A program made the position numbers and the translations under genes. From Diprion similis (taxonomy: Eukaryota > Arthropoda > Insecta > Hymenoptera > Diprionidae), in NCBI RefSeq assembly GCF_021155765.1, contig NC_060115.1, positions 12,070,493 to 12,134,492 of the forward strand: a stretch of DNA of 64,000 nt, read 5' to 3'. Positions within the stretch are counted from its first letter, which is position 1. Every line of letters starts with the position of its first letter. Positions 48,746-60,569 of the stretch are shown here, one piece after another. The notes beneath the pieces are model-generated. The model was not told the origin of the DNA, did no database searches, and saw nothing but the letters and a program-made list of their open reading frames with translations.

Positions 48746-51700
48746 ACCCGATTTGGCGCCTCCTCTGGGGGTCACGACCCAGAGTTTGGAAAACACTGTC
48801 TTAAACATACGGTACTTCGGCATTACAAAACGCGTAGACTTATTGTAAGCATGATTTTTGCATACACTGATATTGATCAAATAGCAACGAAGCGAGTATC
48901 GTGGAGAATATACAGCATAACTATATTTTATACATTGATAAAAGTAATGTTAAGCGAGCAAATCATATAATAAACTTATATGCGGCATAACGACAGAGGT
49001 AAATCCTTAGCCTGAGTCTTGGCCTTACCCTGACCAGCTGCTTCATGTCGTCGTAGGTATCGTCCGATCCAAGACTGCCACCCTGTCGAATCGAATGATC
49101 AATGTATGATCCATCGCGCAATGAGACTATTTTCCCAAAATTACATGCATCATTAATCGTACATCACAATTATTCACCATAGTTTCGAATATAGTACGAA
49201 AATTTGCCGTCAACGCCCAGATGATGTAAGTATCTTTCATTTTAGTCGCTTGAGATGAATTGCCAATCAATCAGTAAAATTGGACGTGTAAAATTGTAAT
49301 TAAAATTAAATGGTACTCGATTGACCCTTTGCAACGCCTATATTCGTCAACCAAATTAAGTTTTTATGTCAAATATAGCCTCCAATTATTACATTTTATC
49401 ATTAAAATAGTAGTTTATAGCTATATAGTAGACCTACTAATTATATTATTTTGAATCTAGGTTCCTATTAGAGCTAATTTATTATGACTATTGCCTTGAC
49501 TTTGACGGTATCCAACTGTGAGATATGAGATTCTGCAAAATGTGAGATAAACATAATTATATCGTCAAAGACTATTCAACTGCCCTTATCAAACTGTGCC
49601 ATCAAGAAATACTGTCAAGTCAATCCAGTCTCTACTTCGAAGATATTCTCTCTTCCAGCAGTGCATACGCCCTCTTGAATCATCATAAAACGTGCTTGGT
49701 AAAAGCAAACTTTTTCGTTTAGTGGATAAGTATTACATAGAATATAATGTCTGAAATGATCGCATGTAGTACGTTTTTCCAATTCTGGAATGTTGACAGT
49801 TGTAAGCATTTTTTTTTCTAGAAATGAGGTCAGATGAAATATTGCACCCAGTATGTACGTGCAGCGCGTTGCGATAACTTGGTGGTAATAGTGACGGAAA
49901 TGTAGGAGATGAAATTACTTTTGCAAGCCAAGGTTAAACATCACGACTGAAACTGCGACTCTTGTAACCCTTATGAAGTTAAACAGCGTTTTTATAAAAT
50001 CTCAAATAATACCAAAGAACCCCACTGTGCTTTAAAGTGCATTCGTATGACGAATGATTGACTTCGGAAAGCAAGATTACGTTCAATCTTGTCACTACGT
50101 ATGCATATGCATATTGGTGCTTATATGAAAGTTTGAATTGCTTGCACCAATCTGAGGAAATTTCCACTGACTAATATGTGTATACACTGCATGCTCTGAA
50201 TTCACTGCCCAATAACAAAGACAGGTCCGACATTTCATTTATCAACTGTTACTGGAATTGTATATTATTCACTCACTAGAACTGCGAAGATGGTGCAGCT
50301 TCGTCAAAACCAAGTGATTTGATCATCGCGTCGGCACGACCGATTAACTTCGATAAAGTCATATTCGACATTTAACTGTAATTTTGCATGGAGAGATCAT
50401 TTACAGAATAGTAACATTCGATATTTAGATGATCATTTTTTCAATGTTACACGCGCCAATAATTCATCTATGCTTATTAGGGTGCTTCAAAAAAAAATGT
50501 TTATTTTTCTTCAACTCTTACCCTCTCAAATGTTTCTATTTGATGTAAAAATATATACAATATACATTATGCATATAGAGATAACCGCGGCGTTTTAAAA
50601 AAATTTACAGAGACAATTTTCGCGTGTCTCGAGTATAATCAAAACTCATCAGCATGGCATATCAGCTTGCACCATAAAATATTTATTCGTCTACGTATGA
50701 CGATGAGTTTGCGTTCGCTATGCATGGTGTCACATGTGGAAGTGAAACACGATGCTGGGTTGTATAAGGTTTACAGACTCGTAAACCACTTAGTACGATA
50801 ATAATTAATGGTATATTCTGCGCTAGTTTAATCGGAATAGCAATTATACTTCGCTTGCAACCTACATTTAAGTGTGAAATTAGCTTGTGGTCGGAAGTGG
50901 TAACACAACCAAAGAGAATCCAATATAAGTCTAATGCTTGATGTTACATATATTACATTACATAACATGTGCTAAACTGCTTGTGGTCTTAATTCATGGA
51001 AAATAGAATTGAAACTAGAAGAAGGAAAAAGTTGAGAACATTTTCACGGAGTAAACGGAATAGAAGTAGGTCAAGATAAGCGAGCATCAGGCAATTCAAA
51101 TCAAAATCTTTTTTTAAATATTATGTAGGTGTAAGTACCTACGCCGCGTATTCCTTTCCAGGCTCGAAAATTATGTGCATAAGTGCGAGGTTAAGATTCG
51201 TTCCGCATAAATAAAAAAACATATTGATTTCCAAATTGAACCCAGGCATCTCGAAATGAAGCGGAAATGAATCTCGCAGGCGCTATTTCAATTTCTGTGC
51301 TCAAGCATTCCTGGAATTTAATAAAGAGCCCTCCTCTGAGCAGGAACGGGGAATCAAAATTTCTTATCCACAGAATAATGTGGCGTTGAAATATGAATGG
51401 AAGCACACTGCATTGTAATTGTTTCATCATTAAAACAATTTCCTAAATACAGTATTTATATAAAAAAATTATCAAAGATTGTTTTCATCGAAGAGATATT
51501 AAGTGGAATCGCCGTTTCTAAGGCAATGAATTTTAAACTCTGTCAACTGGCAAGTTTAGCAGCTTTTCCGATTTTAACACAATTACAATTCATGGTCGGG
51601 GTTTTATACGTTGAAGTATCACCGTGACATTCGCTTACATAAAGAGCTGCATTAAACACATGTCGGTGTAACGTAGTTTAGACACATCATACCAAGGCGG

Positions 51701-52103
51701 CGTAAAATCCGCATTTAGAAGATGGTTAAAACTGTGACTGAACGTTGACGAGACGTATTGACGACCCTATAGAAGCGCGAAAAACTTCACCACTAATAGA
51801 ATTGCTTATATTACACAGACTACGTCTCCATCGCACCCTAAATCTAGTGTCCAGACATCCTGAGGCAACAACAGTACTGGTGCATTATTGTGTGAGACTG
51901 TTTTCTTTTGTAGATTGTGTAATCCTATTTTAGATCAAGATTTAAGCGTACGATGATGACGTAGTGATAGATGCTGATATATATGATAATCGTATAAATA
52001 TAAGATTGTCAGTAAATATGTTTTTACTTACATCTTCGAAATTCTTTCTTGCGTCTAAGATATAGCTCTTTTCGTTAACGCGATCCGGACTAACGAGCGC
52101 CAT
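41437..52103 (-). CDS. SLC38A11: SLC38A11-like sodium-coupled neutral amino acid transporter, 7 coding exons
   Basis: This is a multi-pass plasma-membrane transporter of the SLC38/AAAP family. Minus-strand exons are 52103-52032, 49082-49029, 47386-47299, 46086-45877, 45683-45431, 43817-43469 and 41862-41437. They total 1452 nt, or 483 residues, and every junction is GT/AG with matching phases. Landmarks are the first membrane helix NFINSIIGSGVIGIPYAL (about 60-77), PFIAMVSYNVVVGDT, IMAFAFMCHHNTFLIYGSIE, GDLMENYCWDDDLMN and ILLTYPIECFVTREV (ending near 343). These closely follow vertebrate SLC38A11. The first 50 or so residues are a hydrophilic cytosolic tail with acidic stretches. The substrate (neutral amino acids with sodium) is inferred from the family. 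The introns carry three mobile elements. Confidence 0.93.
42412..42712. mobile_element. fold-back element with about 125-bp arms, in transporter intron
   Basis: The left arm (about 42412-42535) and right arm (about 42592-42712) are imperfect reverse complements. The outer ends are TA(C/T)GTGTTAATTAGAATCT, with further matches at ACTTTACCGAC and AACTGTCATTCTATC. The loop is about 55 bases. No coding frame is present. A TA target duplication is possible because both ends carry TA. Confidence 0.75.
42730..42815. repeat. cluster of ATCGATTA motifs
   Basis: Four copies of (A/G)TCGATTA occur within about 85 bases. Two extend into a longer direct repeat (AATCGATTATTTTTTCTCC and AATCGATTATTTTTCCTCG), and one forms the palindrome AATAATCGATTATT. 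It lies just outside the fold-back element. Confidence 0.6.
43056..43426. mobile_element. compound fold-back element, copy 2 (inverse orientation)
   Basis: Unit B (43056-43283) is complete here. It is bounded by TTTTTTACGGCATGGGCATT and its near-perfect reverse complement, with the palindrome GCGGAATAAAG-T-CTTTATTCCGC at 43141-43163. Unit A (43288-43426) is bounded by TATGTGGCATGCCCGTAAAC and its reverse complement. The whole cassette matches 26679-27036 read backwards. It sits in the transporter intron between 41862 and 43469, ending about 40 bases short of the exon. Confidence 0.75.
48535..48798. mobile_element. 264-bp hAT-like MITE with poly-C run
   Basis: The ends are CAGTGTTTTTCAA and, reversed, CAGTGTTTTCCAA. 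Next to them are CACGACCCC and CGTGACCCC blocks. This is the terminal pattern of hAT-type non-autonomous elements found in many animals. No clean 8-bp target duplication is visible. A 31-C run lies at 48712-48742. It lies in the transporter intron between 47387 and 49028. Confidence 0.6.
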
Positions 52104-53901
52104 AGTTGTAACAAAATTATATGTTTAAGGAAAATATTTAACAAATGAGAACTATTATCGGTGAGTTTCGATGTGGGTAAATTTTGACAGGTCTAGGCGC
52201 CGCGCGGGCCTAAAAGGAAGTGTGCGTTTGACTCGAATAATAGAAGTTTATTGATTGTGCGGCGCAACTCTGTAACACGTTATATGTCTACGTTGGAACA
52301 AGCAAGCTAGTGCGCAATGTCGTTCACCGCGCCTCGCAAACGACACGACCGACGTCGAGCTTCGCGGCTCTGACGAGGCTAGGCTCGAGAACCCGCGATC
52401 CTCTGTCCGTCGATCGGAGCGATCGATCTCCGTCGGTTCGTTGCTCGACGAGATCTAAATCTTATATCCAACTATCCAACCACCGGCGTCGGCCGTGGTT
52501 GGAGAGATTCAAATTCAAATTGATCTGCGGAGGGGATAAAGCCTTTTATTATTATTATTTCAAGCCTCACAACCAATCGGAAATATCAATATTCAGCGGG
52601 TATAACATTCGTAATACATTTTTGAGTGACGGCAATTGGGAAGTGCGGGAAATTAATCGTTTCTTGAAAACTGTACATCATCACATTCCACCCTGAGATA
52701 ATATTTTCTTCGACTAAGTGAATCCGGGGGTAATTCTCTGGCTCTGCACTTATCGAACCGTTTGAAAGGATCTCAATGGAAATTGAGTCGGCATAACAGG
52801 AAACTGCAATTTCCCCGTGGCACTTTGATTTACCGCGCCCTTACCCGCAGATCAAAGTCCATAAGGTTAGCAGTCAACGCTTAAGATATTGAATTGTTAG
52901 GGACAGATTCATCTTTATTCCTCAACAGAACAAGCTACTGTTGGAAGTATCATTGGTGTACTTCCTGAGTGGGTCACATCACAAAACCTCGAAATTGAAG
53001 TTCGCCTATTGGCGGGTGATCGACGCTCATTTCTTACGCACATTCGAAACGACTGATTCTATGTATATCAGTACTCGAAGCAGCTTGATTGCAAGAAACC
53101 AGAGACGGAACAAAATACAGTAAGGGACGGTAAGACGATAAGCTGCGATTTTGCCGTTTTATAATCGCAAGAAATCACAGTGCATAAGCACTGCAAGCCC
53201 CATAAGTGAGTCAACAATAAGTTGAGTGAAAATTCTCAGTCAACGCTGCCATTTCCTCTGCGCCCTTCATTCCCTTTAATTACTTTTAATCGAATACACA
53301 TGGCTCATTCTTTTTAGCAATTTTCAGTCAACACTTAAGATTACATTTCACGCCCCAGTGACGGAAGTTCACATTTCAACCAGCATTTTATTTAAGAAAA
53401 TATAGCCGTGGTCAATATATTCTGCCGTTTCAGCGGGCCAAGTGGATTGAGTGTTTGCCGGTAATTTATGTAATTTATAGATTTTGTCGATAAGCAGAGA
53501 CTTTGCTGTGGTATCCGGTCGATAATAGTAGATTCAATGTTTCCTTCTAACGCACAAAATAGGAAAGGACAGAACATTCGGTCGGTATGTCAATCAGTCG
53601 TGCTGGAACTACAGACCGCCAACTGATCTAATGTAATTTTTGTCGCACATTAATCTCGTAAGTGTTGACTCTCTTTAAAAAAATATATTCGCTCAGTGGA
53701 CGGTGCATTTGAGTCAACGTTGAATGAAATACTTTTATCATCTGAACATCCGCGGTGAACCGTCATGTTCTGACGAACTTCGAAGAATCCAACAAACTGT
53801 GCAGGGAACTGAAGTATCGACTGACCAGTAAAATGTGTAGAGGCACCTCTCTGTGGTAATCGTTTACCCAATGGCTGTTCGTCGCATGACGATGTTTAAA
53901 C
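52104..53901. promoter_or_regulatory. divergent intergenic region between transporter and DPY19L genes
   Basis: The transporter starts at 52103 going left and DPY19L at 53902 going right. About 52185-52470 is GC- and CpG-rich, consistent with the transporter promoter and 5' untranslated exon. The rest is AT-rich. No TATA box stands out at the expected position for either gene. Confidence 0.45.
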
Positions 53902-56900
53902 ATGGCGACGCGGAATGACAGAAAACGAAAAAGTAATGAAAAAACTACAAAACATTTGTCTAGCTTTTACGGAAAGACGTGGATAATAATCTTAGGTAAG
54001 ACCATTGCATATGCAAAGTGATAGATCACTTTGGGGCCGTGAAGATCGGTAGTTAACCTTTTCGGATTGATTACTACAGCCAACTACAGTCAGATTGATG
54101 CACTACTTTCAATTGTTTAACAGCTATTTTCCTCGCGCCTCTCCACCACATTCATGTATCAACACTATTTGAAAATGATCGACACTTCTCTCACTTGTCT
54201 GAGGTGGAAAGAGAGATGTCCTTCAGAACGGAAATGGTAATCAATTATCAACACTCATGTACACAGGCAAACAAAAGTTTGATAACTTGCCACTATTTTC
54301 TAGAATTTCTAGATGACTATGTATGGCATTGGCAGACTTACCAAAAATAGCACTAAATTATAGACATTCATTTTTTTTCCTTTTCAAAGAATTCTCATGT
54401 AACTCTCAAAGAAATGCTGTCAAGTAATCAAGCTTCAAATTTACGCATGTGAGAATAATAGGGCCGCAATATTTTTACTCTCTTATTTGTTTCAGGGGAT
54501 GTACTATTCTTACTACAAAACTATTGTCGAGTCTGAAACATTCTCTGAAGGATTACACAAGATTAGGCACGACAATTTGACCGAGTATCCAAACACTATC
54601 AATGCTATTAAAAAGTATAATTTGTTTCCAGAGGTATTCTTTTAGCTCTTAGCTCTTTTGTATTAATTGATTCAACTCGGCTAATTTTTTTTATTACTTA
54701 CACTGATTTCTGTTCTTTCAATTTCTAGGTTGCTATTGGTCTACTGTACCACAATTTCAAATGGCTAGGTTTGATCCCAGCACGATTATGCTGGCAGGTA
54801 TGTAAATCATACTTTTATCCTGTAACAATTCCGCTCCAAAAATGTGTTCAAATATCTCTGAAATTTTATACCCAAGTAAAACTTCCTTACAATGTTCTGA
54901 TTTATTTCGACGATTGCCAATTCGCAGACTTTCAGGATAGGTTTTTAGAAAATGAGCAGGTTGAAAACGTATTCAGAAAAAAAAACAAGAAAACAAAAAA
55001 ACTACAGGGGTTATCAAAGAAATATTAATTTTCAACTTTCTCCATTCGTTTCAATATTTCTGAATTGAAGTTCCATAGAAGTTCTTAATTCACAAGCTTT
55101 TTCAGACTCTAATCTCAAATATATCACAATATCTTTAACTCTTGTTTATTTCAGATTGAACGTGGAGAAGGTTTGTCTCCTGTGACAAGTTGTGAAGGCT
55201 TAGGGGAGCCAATCTATTTTTACTTGGAAGTTGTTTGGTATTGTGCCTCTGCCACAGTGGCAGTACTCTTTCTGTATGCCGTCAACCTAAGTGATTCCAT
55301 CTATGGTGGTCTGATAGCAGTCGCTTTGTTCTTCTACAATCATAACGACTGTACCAGAGTTCAATGGACGCCACCATTACGTGAGAATTTTGCCTACCCT
55401 ATATTACTGTGTCAGATGTTTAACGTAACAGCTATACTAAGAAAGTATGCGAAGAACCGAAAAATCGTCTGGAACGATATTCATCAAGATACACCAAGCA
55501 GGGTAAATTGATTTTCACGTTACCTACTCTTACTGAGTCCATTACAGCCGATATATTTCATACTTTCTTATACCAATTCTAATACCAAATTACATGCTCT
55601 GCTATTCCAAAGTATATCTATTTTTCAGGACATGGTTATGTGTACCCTACTGAGTTTGCTGTGCTGGCAATTTTCGCAATTCGTATTTGCCACTCAGCTA
55701 TTTGCGCTGTTGATATTAAAGTGGTTGAAAATAATTCCCAACGAACTGTACCTGAAACTATGTCTTATACACGCTGTGCCAGTAACAATGTTTATTTTCT
55801 GGACACAGAGCAATTTGCTTCTTTGTTCTTTGTACACTTGCATGTTGATTGCAAGCACTATTTGCTCTGTTTTGAGCACCAAGCTACCACGTACTATAGC
55901 GCTGCCTATCGACGTCGCGAGCACTATATTTGGGATGCAATTTCTGAAATTTTTTTTGCTAAACTCAGATGACGATGGACATATTTTTGATATTTTACTA
56001 TCAAAGTTTACTAATTATAAAACGTTTCACACAATGTTGTATACTTGTTCTAGTGAATTTGACTTTTTAGGATATGACACCTATGAAGCCATAGTAAAAA
56101 CATTTCTTTTACCAACAGTCATAATGTCGGGTATTTTAGTTTTGTACTATTGGTACAGATGTTTCAATACAGACGGTTTTCCCAATTGTATCGAAATGGA
56201 CGTCGCCTATAATGTTCTGCAAACAGGAGCATTTATAATTATGGCAATTCTTATAATGCGGTTGAAACTTTTCATGACACCACATCTCTGTATCATGGCC
56301 AGTATAGTAACAAGCAAACGATACTTGGAAAAAGTTGAAATTCGGAACCCAAATATTCGTGCCTCTTTATTGGTTCTACTATTTGCCTGTATGTCGTATA
56401 CTGGAGTCCAGCGTCTTTACGAAGAACATGGATTCGTTGGTATGAAGATTTTTAAATTCCATTATTTACCTGAAAGAACAGTCATTTTCTTTACGGGATT
56501 CTTCATTCCTTTGTGAAGATCCAGTCTGGTTACTTCAGTGTATTTCGGATCCATCATAATAATTTCTGGCAATGACTTGGCTACTTTATCTTTAAAATGG
56601 ATACATTTTGAATTCTATGTTACAGGGGAATACAGTAATATTGAACAAGAACAACTACTAGACTGGATACAGAAGAATACACCAAGCAACGCTGTATTTG
56701 CTGGTAAAATGTCGTTAATGGCAAATATTATGCTGTCTACCAGAAGGCCTATTGTTAATAATCCCTATTACGAAGATAAAGAGATGAGGTCCGTAGAGCC
56801 ATCAGAATAACACAATGAATAACTGAATAATAGCAATACTATAACTCATTTGTTACTGGTTCACTTGTGTCCTCTGCTTTCAGAGATCGTACCTTGAAGG

Positions 56901-57391
56901 TATATGAGATATTCAGTAGAAAAGATGTGTCGACGGTTTATGAAACCTTGATGGAAATGAAGGTTGACTACGTTGTTATGGAAGAAACTTACTGTTACGA
57001 TGCTGGTAATCCGTGAGTATAATTTTATTTCAATTACTGAGCTTTCAATATGCTTATAGTATTTATCATTATTACCAATCATAGTCATTCCTTACTTTCT
57101 TGAGCTAAATATTACTTTATAGTTTATTCATAACTCAGCCTGTTAAAGACATTGTAACATTTTTACTCAAAATCATCATTCTATAGAAAGCTGGGATGCA
57201 AAATCACGGATCTATGGGACATGGTGGACAAACGTAATCAAAGGAGACCGTCGGTGTGCCCGATTTTGTGTCGAGGAAACTCATACCCATTTCGAAGAGT
57301 ATTTGTAAATGGTCGTTACGTTGTATTGCGTTTAGAACGATCCATGTCTGTGGAATTGAAACCAAAAATCACGGAGTATTATCAATTTTGA
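53902..57391 (+). CDS. DPY19L: DPY19-family protein C-mannosyltransferase, 9 coding exons
   Basis: This is an ER membrane glycosyltransferase that attaches mannose to tryptophan in WxxW motifs of secreted and membrane proteins. The exons are 53902-53995, 54124-54236, 54496-54633, 54729-54797, 55155-55502, 55629-56439, 56626-56788, 56884-57012 and 57187-57391. They total 2070 nt, or 689 residues, normal for the family, and all junctions are GT/AG with agreeing phases. Landmarks are the lumenal loop [20 protein letters not shown] (about 46-65), [39 protein letters not shown]-type [17 protein letters not shown], the DPY19-like middle membrane region ([10 protein letters not shown]), and the lumenal C-terminal part [23 protein letters not shown] and CYDAGNPKLGC. 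The sixth exon must stop at 56439 although its frame stays open to 56516; only the splice restores [15 protein letters not shown]. Confidence 0.95.
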
Positions 57392-57951
57392 ATTTGTAGA
57401 TTGAGATAGAAAGATATTCTGTATGGCTATGAAAGCAGAGAATTTAAAAACTCTGATGTGATCGGCAAATCTTATGAATTGAAAAAAATAGGGAAATGTT
57501 GAAATTTGTTCTGTGGTAAAGTTATTTATAGCAAAATGTACGTGAAAGTACCGTAATAGCTCAGCCACATGGGATTCTCAGTTCCCACCAAAGTTAGTGC
57601 TTAGTTGACGATGTTGCTTTTTGTAATAGTTAATAATATCTTCAACGCGTTTGAAAAATTCAAACTTGACAATTTTCAACACCTTTTGCGATGAACATTT
57701 ATTATGAGTTTATGTAGAGAAACCATTGAGTTTTGACTGGGAATTCTAAAGAAGTCAGGAAACTTCTAATCTCATTCTTTATCGCCACTCTCTTTTTGAA
57801 AAACCGTGCAGCTGAGTCATTTTTGAATAACGTGACCCTAGGGTGTGGACCATGTTTGGTAAAATTATATTAGAAACGTTTGATTGTAATTAAAGAAAAT
57901 GTGTCAATGAATGAGAAATACAGAGTGATTGTCATTTGAATCAAGAATTAT

Positions 57952-57957
57952 AATAAA
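57952..57957 (+). promoter_or_regulatory. candidate poly(A) signal AATAAA of DPY19L
   Basis: An AATAAA hexamer lies about 560 bases after the stop codon. It is chosen only as a plausible position in AT-rich DNA where such hexamers are common. Confidence 0.25.
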
Positions 57958-57959
57958 TT

Positions 57960-60050
57960 TATGAAAGTATTCAATCATGAGAGTCAAATATCATTAGGAA
58001 TGATTGTTGAATTTTATTTATGTGATAAAACATATTAATTATAGAGTTAATATATGCAACTCTAGAGCTCGAGTGGAAGGGGCTACGACCTGGGGTTTTC
58101 AAAATAAATTCTCTCGTCGGTTACTTTTTGTCTGGCCTTTTCAATAATCTTTTTAACAAAAAATTCAGGAGATATGAGACGCAGCTCTTCATACTTATTT
58201 TCTATATTATAATGAAAATTTCATCTAGTTTGGCGTTCATAATGTGTATTTCAGAGATAAAAAATTTCTGAAGACGAAGCAATTACTCAGATTCCTTGTG
58301 ACAACGAGTTTAACTTCGACAGTATCTAATGAAAAATAGTTTCAGGCCACCCAGTTCCTCATAAATGACTGTGAAAGTTAAGGTATAAGTATTTCGTCAA
58401 TTCGTGGAGGTATAATAGTATTATATAGCATGGTTGTTCTTCCTACCGAAGAGTTCTTCGGATACAAATACATCTTCCATAGGCTAGAAACAAGATATGC
58501 CAAATGTTAGATAAAGTAATCCTGCCGAGAGCGTATTACAAGTCTTAATATAAGGTAACTGGCAACAAATTGCGTGGAGAATATTTATTAGCATACGATC
58601 AATTTTATGAGATATTTGGTCAATAACTCACAACGAAAGTATTTTTATTTTTTTTTTAATTAAATGTACTATAGGTCGAACTGTATAAAATGGAAATCGG
58701 TAGAGGAGAAACAAAACGAAAAATTTAATCATTCAAGGATTGTAATAATCGTGTTATAATTATACTGGACTACTGAACTATCGGTGAACGCTTAATAATT
58801 AGTGTTAATATTAATAAATATTTTTATTCAAACGAGTTACGTCCTTTGCAAGATGCACCTACTTCTGGTAATTTAATTTTAGTTTTATCTATGTTCACCT
58901 ACCAAGCCATGCAACTGCTGTGTTAAAAGGCTGCCGCCCTATATTACCTACTCGTATGAGGGTCAACAACCTATATCATGTACATCAAAGAAGAAAGAAG
59001 AAAGCTAATACATTTTGGTAGTGTCTGGTCGATTAACTCTTCCAACAAAAACTTTTCCGCTCTCTCTCTCTCTCCTTGTCTTTCTGTGTGTGTGTGTGTT
59101 TGTCATCAAAAATCATGTCTTAATTTTTCCCATCATTCTTTAAGAAAATTTTGCACAATTTGATATGGCTTTACCAGTGTACCCAATATGTTGAGTCGAG
59201 AAGTTTAAATGGAAATTTGATCTTTCAGTTGCTTCATAATTCGAGAAATGTCAGCACAGTTAAAAGTTTAAAGTAATAACCAGACGGTCATAGCAATGCG
59301 TTTGAAGACCGGCATGAATAAATCTATTTGTACTTTTAGGGACTTCCGATTAACCCTTTAACTCCACACCTGAGAAATCATAGTGGTGAGATTTCGCACC
59401 AGCAACAAGTAAAATTTTCATGAATTTGGCGAGATTTGCGTTACATAACCGAGGTGTGGGATTTGCAGAAGAATCGTTTATTTTCAATCGAGTTCAATTC
59501 GTTTAAATTATGTTTAATTCTGCCTAATTTAAAGTCTAAGAATCCGAATTCAGTAAATAGTTTTAGTTTGTTACTGGAAAGTCGAAATTTCTAGGACCAC
59601 TTTCTCTACTAATATTTATGAGTTTAGAAGAGTAATAACAAATTTCAAGCTTTTCAATGGTCATACCCACGATGAATATATCTAATTGTATTCATAATTA
59701 AAAAGTTCACATTTCTTTAGAGCGATGAAAAAAGTCGTGAATTTTTAAAAATTATTCTGAAGTTGTTTTTTAGGAAGCTGCTCAGAGAATTTTATCCATC
59801 TATATTTGTATTAAGAATACGATTAACGTTTCTAATTCCCATACAATCTCCATTGAGATCAATGTTCCGTTCTTTTATATCACAATACCGCATCACAGTT
59901 AATTACGGAGTCAAGCTGATACCTAGATGATATTTCACCGTCTAAACCTATAACATTGCCCATATTAATTTCGCATTATTTACGCAATCCGACAAGCTGT
60001 AAAATAATTTCATCCAATAACGACGTCTCATTGTTGAACGACTGAAATGT
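57960..60050. other. intergenic, no supportable gene
   Basis: AT-rich DNA with CT and GT microsatellites at 59061-59099. No recognisable gene. Confidence 0.6.
59061..59099. repeat. (TC)n and (TG)n microsatellites
   Basis: TC dinucleotides at 59061-59075 and TG dinucleotides at 59085-59099. Confidence 0.85.
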
Positions 60051-60099
60051 CGGATGGAAAAAGAAAAAAAGAAAAAAAATAGAAGAGATAAAATCATCA

Positions 60100-60560
60100 C
60101 GAATGAATGTCAAGAGGATAATAACGAGAAGCTCGGCCGAAGCCGTACCTGCCCATGCATTTGCTGCTGCTCTGGGGCATCAAGAACCGGTCGGGAACCC
60201 GAAGAGCTGCGACTCGCAGAGGGGGAATTAGGCAGCGAATTGGAAGGAGTTGAGAGAGGCCAAGAAGTTGAGAATCACGTTCGCTTTGTTACACGGCACG
60301 CTGTGCTGCTGACCCAAATGATTGTTGCGAGTCCCAGTCCCAGCAGTAGTGCTGCTAGGTGTAGTGCTGCTAGGTATATAGGTATACCAAGAGTAAGCCC
60401 CAGGGCTTCTAAGGGGGGCGGCTTGCGGGCAGCAGCGACAGCGACACGCCAGTAAGAGGAACCGAGTGGCCACTGCTTCTCTGCCCCCGAGAGTTGCGGA
60501 GGTGTCTGCATGCAGCTGCAGCGCGCGGTGTTTGTCACGTGTATAAACCCACGACAGGCT
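60100..60560. promoter_or_regulatory. GC-rich island, possible promoter or untranslated exon
   Basis: A marked rise in GC and CpG content, with overlapping open frames on both strands. This is typical of a composition island and not of one coding frame. It may mark the 5' end of a gene whose coding exons are outside the window. The polarity cannot be judged. Confidence 0.3.
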
Positions 60561-60569
60561 GCAGATTGT

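Noticed and set aside
52310-52696. 128-codon plus-strand frame rich in Arg and Ser
   Set aside because: It lies in the GC-rich upstream region of the transporter, has no conserved domain and is probably a composition effect.
56440-56516. Open extension of the sixth DPY19L exon
   Set aside because: The frame stays open past the donor at 56439 but ends in a stop; splicing to 56626 restores the conserved family sequence, so this is intron.
60054-60538. Overlapping frames on both strands in the GC-rich island
   Set aside because: They are low-complexity, open in several frames and not recognisable; treated as a possible promoter island only.
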